DNA of 12,894 nucleotides from Marinospirillum sp. (lineage in GTDB: Bacteria > Pseudomonadota > Gammaproteobacteria > Pseudomonadales > Halomonadaceae), in NCBI RefSeq assembly GCF_014859565.1, contig NZ_JACUUA010000093.1:1-12894 (forward strand). The letters are read 5' to 3'. The notes beneath the pieces were generated by a model that did no database searches, was not told the DNA's origin, and saw nothing but the letters and a program-made list of their open reading frames with translations. The first letter of the stretch is position 1, and every line of letters starts with the position of its first letter. The position numbers and the translations under genes were made by a program. Shown here piece after piece: positions 8,417 through 12,894 of the stretch.

Positions 8417-8827
8417 GCGCAAGTCACCAAATACCAGTGATCATAATTTTGATGATGTTAGCAGTTATAGTGAGGATTTAGAAGAAGAGATATTAACCAA
8501 GAGCCTGCTCAAGCCGGTCGAGAAAGTTGAGATCCAAGAGCGAAAACCAAAAAGATTAATCCCGATCTTTGTTATTGAAGGCGAAAGGCTGGGATGCAAG
8601 CTGGCACCGGCAGCAATGCCATCAGGCCCCCAATTTGAAAACGAGTACAAGGTTAATCAAGCACTGACGGCATTAACCTCGATCATTGGGTGGCTGGTTT
8701 TGGGGATGGGATTGCAGCTTCAGTCATCCTGCTTCTGGATAACCAGGCTGACATGGGCCTAAGTGATGGGATGATTGCCGCTACCGGGTTTGCCCTTATC
8801 AAGATATCCCAAATCTCCCGAGCATAA
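8415..8827 (+). pseudogene. Small protein of unknown function, apparently frameshifted
   Basis: The frame from ATG 8415 gives 115 residues ending at 8762: an acidic, Ser/Glu-rich start, a basic patch (ERKPKRLIPIFVIEGERL), then NEYKVNQALTALTSII. From about 8690 the -1 frame becomes the better coding frame, reading VAGFGDGIAASVILLLDNQ and ending at TAA 8825-8827. Restoring one G to GGG at 8688-8690 joins the halves as SIIGVAGFGDG, about 138 residues with one hydrophobic, possibly membrane-spanning segment. I do not recognise the family. The start is doubtful: its ATG shares CATG with the brxR start, and an AGAGG lies only two bases before it. The frame is open upstream to 8385, so the N-terminus may have been lost when the BREX operon was joined here. 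The alternative is an intact 115-residue protein. Confidence 0.45.
8440..8456 (-). promoter_or_regulatory. Candidate brxR/BREX promoter -10 with overlapping inverted repeat (possible BrxR operator)
   Basis: On the minus strand TATGAT (plus 8440-8445) is a good -10 hexamer about 24 bases before brxR ATG 8416; no convincing -35 was found. It overlaps a short inverted repeat, ATCAT-N7-ATGAT (8440-8456), where a repressor could block RNA polymerase. Being the BrxR operator is inference from how BrxR works elsewhere; a five-base half-site can occur by chance in an AT-rich stretch. Confidence 0.35.
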
Positions 8828-8891
8828 CCGACACTGTGGACAACTGACGGGAAATGTATTTGCTGCAAAAGAACAAAAGTTAGCGCCCCTG

Positions 8892-8919
8892 CCTGCGATA
8901 AAAGCCAATTGATCGCAGG
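8892..8919. terminator. Hairpin between convergent genes, possible terminator
   Basis: CCTGCGAT (8892-8899) and ATCGCAGG (8912-8919) form a perfect 8-bp stem with a 12-base loop. It lies between the end of the plus-strand small gene (8827) and the stop of the minus-strand DUF4236 gene (8928), where a bidirectional terminator would be expected. There is no clear U-tract on either strand, so efficient intrinsic termination is uncertain. Confidence 0.35.
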
Positions 8920-8927
8920 TCTTCACC

Positions 8928-10274
8928 TCAGTCTTCCAGTGGCTCAATTCGACTAAACTGATACCGCCCACTCATCTCCCTAACCAACTCAAAAGCTTCC
9001 AGGGCAAAGATGGGATCAACCTCTTCAAGGTTGTCGAAGTTGATTTTTTCAAATTCTGAACGCTCTACACGGGCGGATAGCAGGTAGTCATCTTCTTCGT
9101 GCCCGGTGGCCGGGTTCAGGCGTTGGCTGTAGCCGGAGATGATCAGTTGCTGAAGACTGGGCAGACTAACGAAAGCTGTGCCGATGATGCGTAAGAGAAC
9201 GCCATGCACATGACGAGCGTATTCATTACGCAGTTGGGTCTGGCTTTTTGTCTTGAGCACCAGGCGTAGCTCTCTGGCTCCCAGGCGGGCCTCTTGATCG
9301 GGAAAGTCTTCGATTTCCGGGAGATCCACGTCCAGCTTCAGAAGTTGCTTCTCTGCATCCAGGTCAAAGTCGATCAGGGTTTCTCGGGGCCAGTCCAGGG
9401 CATCCAGTTCGGCTTGGATCACCTCGGTCATTAAGTCCGGGTCGTTATTCAGGCGCTCAAAAAAACTGTCATCGTCTACCCGCTGCTGCTGGTCATGGGC
9501 CTCCTTGCGCTGCCGCCATGCAGCCAGGCTTTTTTCATAATCCAAAATCCTTTCGGCCTGGTGATTTTGAATGGCGTCCACTTCCTTTTCCCAAAGCTCA
9601 TTGGCCGATTTCCATTGCGTCTTGGCTTGTTGCCAGGCATCCAGAATTCGCTGCTTGCGGCCTGGAAGGAGACGATCAAAGAAACCGATGCGGGGTTCTG
9701 CTGGTTGTTCCGGTTGAGCGGGAGGCTGCTCAAGTTGCGGCTTGCGCGGTTGCAGTTCAGTGAAAGGCTCCACCTGATATTCAGGGGGTGAACTGTTGGG
9801 GGCCAGGGTATCCAGATGGGGATTCAGCAACAGATCCATATCGCCATTAATGCGCTCCATCTGCTCTTCCAGCCAGTCCTGGATGTCTTGCTCAAAGTCT
9901 TTTAACAACCGACGACGCAGGGCTGGGTCAAGGGGTTGGCCACTGGCATTGGCCACGACCAGCTGACCCCGATCATCCAGTGACAAGATGACTTCAGCCA
10001 GATCCGGGTTGTTCTCCCTGACCAACTGCTGGTTCCTGGTGCGATGCTGTCGCTTCTCTTCCTGCTCAACCCGGCGACGATGCGCCGGGCTTTTGTCCAG
10101 GCGGGTGCGGTAAGACATCCCCGTACCGGGCAGGCCGACATTGCCATGCACCCCACGCTTGCCCGCAGTGACGGTGGCACCCCTCACCCCAGCAGAAAGA
10201 CTGATGCCTGTTTTACCCAGGTTCAGGCGAATGCCGGGCGCGATACGGATGGTGTTGCGAAAACGAAAAGCCAT
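8928..10274 (-). CDS. DUF4236 domain-containing protein, 448 residues, function unknown
   Basis: The first ~57 residues match DUF4236: MAFRFRNTIRIAPGIRLNLG, GISLSAGVRGATVTAGKRG and NVGLPGTGMSY. This small glycine-rich beta domain has no assigned activity. The rest is unusual: a basic stretch (RRRVEQEEKRQHRTR, 66-80), a Pro/Gln linker (about 176-195), a charged helical, probably coiled-coil part with a run of spaced tryptophans (about 205-262), and an acidic C-terminus. No signal peptide, membrane helix or nuclease motif was seen, so it is probably cytoplasmic. The start has a strong AAGGAGG five bases before ATG 10274, and the frame is intact, so it is probably expressed. It is not part of the BREX transcript, being separated from it by the 8415-8827 gene on the opposite strand. 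A role in defence or in mobile-element maintenance is only a guess from location. Confidence 0.85.
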   Translation of the reverse strand: MAFRFRNTIRIAPGIRLNLGKTGISLSAGVRGATVTAGKRGVHGNVGLPGTGMSYRTRLDKSPAHRRRVEQEEKRQHRTRNQQLVRENNPDLAEVILSLDDRGQLVVANASGQPLDPALRRRLLKDFEQDIQDWLEEQMERINGDMDLLLNPHLDTLAPNSSPPEYQVEPFTELQPRKPQLEQPPAQPEQPAEPRIGFFDRLLPGRKQRILDAWQQAKTQWKSANELWEKEVDAIQNHQAERILDYEKSLAAWRQRKEAHDQQQRVDDDSFFERLNNDPDLMTEVIQAELDALDWPRETLIDFDLDAEKQLLKLDVDLPEIEDFPDQEARLGARELRLVLKTKSQTQLRNEYARHVHGVLLRIIGTAFVSLPSLQQLIISGYSQRLNPATGHEEDDYLLSARVERSEFEKINFDNLEEVDPIFALEAFELVREMSGRYQFSRIEPLED

Positions 10275-10308
10275 GGGTGCCTCCTTGCAGTGGCAGTGTT
10301 TAAACTGC

Positions 10309-10336
10309 AGTATAACGGTAACCCCTTCATTTATAA
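10309..10336 (-). promoter_or_regulatory. Candidate promoter of the DUF4236 gene
   Basis: Reading the minus strand, TTATAA (plus 10331-10336) and TATACT (plus 10309-10314) are 16 bases apart, and the -10 lies 34 bases before ATG 10274. The -10 is good and the -35 poor (three of six consensus bases). A short inverted repeat GCAGT-N6-ACTGC just downstream (about 10293-10308) could be an operator. Confidence 0.35.
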
Positions 10337-10593
10337 CGAGGAGGTTATCAGTTCTCAGATTTTGTTAAACTCTTTCCCAGTAGCCGCATTTTTTGCAAAC
10401 GACTACCTGCCTATCACCTTTCTCTTTTTCTGTAAGCCAGCCAAAAAGCCAGTAATACGCTACCGCCTCAGGAGATGGGGTCATGGTGTGACTCGCATCC
10501 TGCGGGGGTGGGCTGATTCCTTCGTTCCCCTTTCTACCAAAGCCCTGCCTCAGGAGCAAGCAACCTGTTCTTTTTCTGCTTGTTTCAGTTGAT

Positions 10594-10631
10594 TTGTCTC
10601 TGCTTCTCGCTGTACTGTATAAATATCAGTA
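10594..10631 (+). promoter_or_regulatory. umuDC SOS promoter with LexA box
   Basis: TTGTCT (10594-10599) and TATAAA (10618-10623), 18 bases apart, form a plausible sigma-70 promoter. The -10 lies inside TACTGTATAAATATCAGTA (10613-10631), which resembles the gammaproteobacterial LexA box (TACTGTATATATATACAGTA) but is one base shorter: CTG and CAG are separated by 9 bases instead of 10. LexA control of umuDC is well established; the short spacing may weaken binding. Confidence 0.7.
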
Positions 10632-10654
10632 TTAGCTATTTTGGAGACTTTTTA

Positions 10655-11083
10655 ATGCGCGTCAGTTACGTCAGTGAGTCCGGGGATTTCCCGGAAATGC
10701 CCTTGCCGCTCTACCTGGAGCGGGTTGCAGCGGGTTTTCCTTCCCCGGCTCAGGATTATGTGGAGCAGGCGCTGGACTTGAATCAACTACTGGTTAAACG
10801 TCCAGCCTCTACGTTTTTTGTTCGCGCCGAAGGGGATTCGATGATTGAAGCGGGGATTTTCCCGGATGATTTGCTGGTGGTGGATCGCTCCTTGAATGCT
10901 GCGGATGGCGATACGGTGATTGCCGGGTTCAATGGTGAGCTGACGGTTAAGCAACTCCAGCTGCACCCCACGCCCCGCCTGGTGCCTTGCAACTGCAACT
11001 ATTCCCCGATTGTGATTCCTGAAGGCGCTGATCTGGAGATCCTGGGTGTGGTGACCAATGTCATTCATCACATGAGGAAGTAA
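10655..11083 (+). CDS. umuD: UmuD, self-cleaving accessory subunit of DNA polymerase V
   Basis: The 142-residue protein aligns by eye with E. coli UmuD (139 residues): GFPSPAQDYVEQALDLNQLL, FFVRAEGDSMIEAGIFPDDL, and ELTVKQLQL. RecA-ssDNA filaments trigger its autocleavage to UmuD', which joins UmuC as polymerase V. The catalytic Ser62 (GDSM) and Lys99 (TVK) of the LexA/S24 peptidase dyad are present. The cleavage site reads Ala26-Gly27, as in LexA, instead of the Cys-Gly of E. coli UmuD. I chose ATG 10655 because GGAG lies eight bases upstream and the start follows the promoter; the frame is open to 10580, but that would begin before the -35 box. umuC follows after three bases, so the two form an operon. 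Confidence 0.95.
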   Translation: MRVSYVSESGDFPEMPLPLYLERVAAGFPSPAQDYVEQALDLNQLLVKRPASTFFVRAEGDSMIEAGIFPDDLLVVDRSLNAADGDTVIAGFNGELTVKQLQLHPTPRLVPCNCNYSPIVIPEGADLEILGVVTNVIHHMRK

Positions 11084-11086
11084 ACC

Positions 11087-12355
11087 ATGCCGGTGTTTGC
11101 TCTGGTGGATTGCAATAACTTCTATGTCTCCTGCGAGAAGCTGTTCCGGCCTGATTTGAAACACACGCCGGTCGTGGTGCTATCCAATAACGATGGTTGT
11201 GTGGTAGCCCGTTCCAAAGAAGCTAAGGCACTGGGCATCAAGATGGGTGTGCCGGTGTTCAAGATTCGCCATGAGATCGAACGTCATGGCATTGTGACCT
11301 TTTCTTCCAACTATGCTTTTTATGCGGATATGTCCCAGCGGGTCATGACGATTCTGGAAGAGCTGGCCCCGCGTGTGGAGGTCTATTCCATTGATGAAGC
11401 CTTTCTGGATCTGACCGGTGTTGAGGCCTGCACATCATTGGAAGCCTTTGGTCAGCAGGTACGCGTCACAGTCGGCCAGTGGACGGGTATTCAAGTCTGC
11501 GTGGGCATCGCCCCCACCAAAACCCTAGCTAAGTTGGCCAATCATGGAGCCAAGTCTTACCCGGCCACTCAGGGGGTGGTGGATCTCACTGCTAAAGAAC
11601 GCCAGCGTAAACTCATGGCCCTGCTGCCGGTGAATGAAGTCTGGGGGATTGGTGGCAAGCTCAAAGCTCGCTTGGAGTTAATGGGCATCAAAACCGCTCT
11701 GGATCTGGCGGATGCCGATCCTCACATGATCCGAAAACGCTTTTCCGTGGTGGTTGAGAAAACCGTACGGGAGCTGAATGGCATTGCCTGCCTGGGTCTG
11801 GAAGAAACCCCGGCGATCAAAAAGGAAATTGTCTGTTCGCGTTCATTTGGGGAGCGGATTACTGATTTTCATGCCATGCGCGAAGCCATCAGTGAATACG
11901 CCACCCGAGGCGCTGAGAAACTGCGTGGTGAAGGCCGAATCGCCAAACAGCTGACGGTGTTTATCCGCACCAGCCCCTTCAACAACCAGGAACCTCAATA
12001 CAGCAATGCCGCCACTCTGGAAATGGTCACCCCCACCGATGACACCCGTAGCCTGATTGAGGCCGCTCACCGGGGCCTGGAAACCATCTGGAAGGAAGGG
12101 TTTCGTTATGCCAAAGGCGGTATTCTGCTTTCCGACTTTTACGACCCCAATTGCTACCAGCCCGAGCTATTTGACGATGTGAAGGACAAACCCAAAAGCA
12201 AAGAACTCATGCAGGCTTTGGATCACATCAACCAGAAAGGCTTGGGCAAAGTGTTTTTTGCTGCCCAGGGGATTCAAAAAGGCTGGAGCATGAAGCGGGA
12301 TTATTTGTCACCGGCCTACACCACTCGCTGGAGTGATTTACCTAAGGTGAGATAA
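11087..12355 (+). CDS. umuC: UmuC, catalytic Y-family subunit of DNA polymerase V
   Basis: This is a Y-family translesion polymerase of 422 residues, the same length as E. coli UmuC, and it appears full length. Metal-binding acidic residues are Asp8 (ALVDCNNFY) and Asp103-Glu104 (YSIDEAFLDLTG). Other family hallmarks are VVVLSNNDGCVVARS, GIAPTKTLAKLANHGAKS, the helix-hairpin-helix-type VWGIGGKLKARLELMGIKT, and CSRSFGERI. QPELF at 358-362 fits the beta-clamp binding pentapeptide (QLNLF in E. coli). With UmuD'2 it copies past lesions such as UV photoproducts and abasic sites, at the price of mutations. It follows umuD after three bases with a GAGGAAG ribosome site overlapping the umuD end, so it shares the SOS promoter. 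Such pairs are common on plasmids and integrative elements. No terminator was recognised after the stop. Confidence 0.97.
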   Translation: MPVFALVDCNNFYVSCEKLFRPDLKHTPVVVLSNNDGCVVARSKEAKALGIKMGVPVFKIRHEIERHGIVTFSSNYAFYADMSQRVMTILEELAPRVEVYSIDEAFLDLTGVEACTSLEAFGQQVRVTVGQWTGIQVCVGIAPTKTLAKLANHGAKSYPATQGVVDLTAKERQRKLMALLPVNEVWGIGGKLKARLELMGIKTALDLADADPHMIRKRFSVVVEKTVRELNGIACLGLEETPAIKKEIVCSRSFGERITDFHAMREAISEYATRGAEKLRGEGRIAKQLTVFIRTSPFNNQEPQYSNAATLEMVTPTDDTRSLIEAAHRGLETIWKEGFRYAKGGILLSDFYDPNCYQPELFDDVKDKPKSKELMQALDHINQKGLGKVFFAAQGIQKGWSMKRDYLSPAYTTRWSDLPKVR

Positions 12356-12379
12356 AATACCCAGAAACTCACCAAAAGA

Positions 12380-12592
12380 ATGAATCCCATGGGCAATGTA
12401 CAAGCTAATCATGAAACAGTGAAATCTGGTCTCGCTTCTCAAGCAAAAATGCGAGCAAATCAGACGTCTCAGCTTATGCACATCAATTTGAACAAAGTGC
12501 ATGTAAACAAGCAGGTTAGAGTATCCCTTGATGAGCAAGGACTTGCCGATCTAGCCAGTGCGTATTCTGGTGAACGTGAACATCCATTCTGA
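12380..12592 (+). pseudogene. ParB/Spo0J-like partition protein, N-terminal fragment truncated by IS end
   Basis: The frame encodes 70 residues. About 30 polar residues are followed by LMHINLNKVHVNKQVRVSLD and EQGLADLASAYSG, which resembles the start of the ParB/RepB/Spo0J N-terminal domain (typically IxxIxxNPxQPR, then a helix LxELAxSI). The match ends at about 12570, where the first IS21-like terminal repeat begins; the last residues (EREHPF) are encoded by the repeat. Normal ParB-like proteins are 250 residues or longer, so the catalytic/CTP-binding motifs, helix-turn-helix and dimer domain are gone. It starts 24 bases after umuC and could be read from the same transcript. ATG 12389 is an alternative start. 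The family call rests on a short stretch and is tentative. Confidence 0.55.
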
Positions 12593-12652
12593 TCGAACGT
12601 GAACACCTGTTCTGATTGAAGATGAACAGGCATTCTGATTTGAACGTGAACA
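12564..12652 (-). repeat. Four direct repeats, IS21-family-like terminal array (right-end orientation)
   Basis: Four copies of a 19-21-base unit approximating ATTCTGAT-GAACGTGAACA lie at 12564-12582, 12586-12605, 12609-12628 (variant GAAGATGAACA) and 12632-12652, with starts 22-23 bases apart. On the opposite strand each begins TGTTCA and ends CAGAAT/CAGAAC. Several transposase-binding repeats at an end, with a terminal TG...CA, are typical of IS21-family elements. The array abuts the truncated ParB-like gene, and no istB sequence remains to its left. Confidence 0.65.
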
Positions 12653-12677
12653 CTTTTGGGGTCTTTTCCAGAATCGG

Positions 12678-12718
12678 TGTTCATCTTCCCAGAATCACTG
12701 TTCACCTTCCGCCAGAAT
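12678..12718 (+). repeat. Two direct repeats in inverse orientation, IS21-like left-end array
   Basis: TGTTCATCTTCCCAGAAT (12678-12695) and TGTTCACCTTCCGCCAGAAT (12699-12718) are 21 bases apart and match the reverse complement of the units at 12564-12652. A degenerate partial copy (CCAGAAT at 12668-12674) precedes them. They stand about 64 bases before an istA-type start codon, where the left-end transposase-binding sites of an IS21-like element are expected. Confidence 0.6.
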
Positions 12719-12781
12719 CACTCCTAATGCATTGTTCTTCTTGAATCTTGTTACTCTCTAACCCTTTTGGGGAAGCGAGTA

Positions 12782-12894
12782 ATGCCAGCACTGAGAACGA
12801 CAATGCGTACCGCAGTATTGCGCCCGTTACCGGCAGTGCGCCAAAAGTCTGCGGCGCTCCATGCGTCAGGTTCACAAGGCCGGTGAGAAGTGTT
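12782..12894 (+). pseudogene. istA: istA transposase remnant, internally deleted and frameshifted, partial at window edge
   Basis: ATG 12782, preceded by GGGGAAG, starts MPALRTTMR, like the N-terminus of IS21-family IstA (MPA-x-R-xx-MR). The same frame then stops at 12884-12886. In another frame, from about 12804, CVPQYCARYRQ and SLRRSMRQVHKAGEKC match the region of IstA just before the DDE catalytic domain (RRSMRQVHKAGEK-x-FVDY). Intact IstA has roughly 100 residues between these points, including the helix-turn-helix, so the two parts appear joined by an out-of-frame deletion near 12805-12811. The catalytic domain would begin just beyond the window. The protein cannot be made as a normal IstA unless an unseen start is used. 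Confidence 0.6.

Larger units (their letters stand above)
10275..10654. other. Intergenic region between divergent DUF4236 and umuD genes
   Basis: These ~380 bases separate the two divergent genes. The left end holds the candidate DUF4236 promoter and the right end the umuD promoter and SOS box. Between them I see no convincing gene. A minus-strand frame at 10365-10559 (64 residues from TTG; C-terminal CKKCGYWERV with one CxxC) is the best candidate. It lacks a good start, a good ribosome site and a second metal-binding pair, so I do not call it. No hairpin with a T-tract or tRNA-like structure was seen. Confidence 0.5.
12678..12894 (+). mobile_element. IS21-family-like insertion sequence, left end, continues beyond window
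   Basis: The segment combines the terminal repeats at 12678-12718, a ~60-base leader and the remains of an istA gene. IS21 elements carry istA (transposase) and istB (ATPase helper) in that order, so istB would lie past 12894 if it survives. The outer boundary is uncertain because 25 bases (12653-12677) separate this array from the oppositely oriented one. Confidence 0.6.

Noticed and set aside
10365..10559. 64-residue minus-strand frame with a CxxC near its end (CKKCGYWERV)
   Set aside because: It has a TTG start, a weak ribosome site, only one cysteine pair, and no promoter or neighbour that supports it.
10044..10592. 182-residue plus-strand frame across the DUF4236 start and the intergenic region
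   Set aside because: Its first part is antisense to DUF4236 coding sequence; no ribosome site or recognisable motif.
12469..12705. 78-residue minus-strand frame over the repeats
   Set aside because: Its repeated MNSDSGK/MNTDSGK start is simply the translated IS repeats.
12564..12718. Iterons of a replication origin near a ParB-like gene
   Set aside because: Spacing of 21-23 bases would fit iterons, but the opposite orientation of the two groups, the TGTTCA termini and the adjacent istA remnant favour IS21-like ends. No replication initiator gene is visible.
12564..12718. CRISPR array
   Set aside because: Repeats are separated by only 3-4 bases, so there are no spacers, and no cas gene is present.

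Overview
The window is an accessory (mobile-island) region, most likely from a gammaproteobacterium. The evidence is a LexA-regulated umuDC pair whose UmuC matches the E. coli protein in length and motifs, a type 1 BREX phage-defence operon, and IS21-like insertion-sequence debris. No rRNA, tRNA or chromosomal housekeeping gene is visible, so the species cannot be named. Whether the replicon is a chromosome, a plasmid or an integrative element cannot be decided; a truncated ParB-like gene hints at plasmid or integrative-element ancestry.

Positions 1-8416, minus strand: the 5' part of a type 1 BREX operon, read right to left as brxR (WYL regulator), brxA, brxB, brxC, pglX. The genes overlap by 1-8 bases or lie 19 bases apart, so they look like one translationally coupled transcript with the regulator as its first gene. 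pglX runs off the left edge (904 codons present). The remaining type 1 core genes, pglZ and brxL, are expected beyond position 1. BrxR should control expression, PglX should methylate host DNA at a 6-mA motif, and BrxA/BrxB/BrxC with the missing PglZ and BrxL should block phage DNA replication. A sharply AT-richer segment inside pglX (about 250-740) suggests that its specificity region was swapped.

Positions 8415-8927, plus strand: a small gene of unknown function. Its start codon sits directly on that of brxR, and it appears broken by loss of one G near 8690. A hairpin lies between it and the next gene, which converges on it.

Positions 8928-10274, minus strand: a 448-residue protein with an N-terminal DUF4236 domain and a long coiled-coil/acidic remainder. 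A 380-base intergenic region follows.

Positions 10594-12355, plus strand: an SOS-type promoter with a near-consensus LexA box, then umuD and umuC, encoding the error-prone DNA polymerase V subunits.

Positions 12380-12894: the first ~63 codons of a ParB-like protein, cut off by four direct repeats that look like an IS21-family terminal array. A second array in the opposite orientation follows, then an istA start and an istA internal fragment that seem joined by an internal deletion. This IS continues past the right edge.
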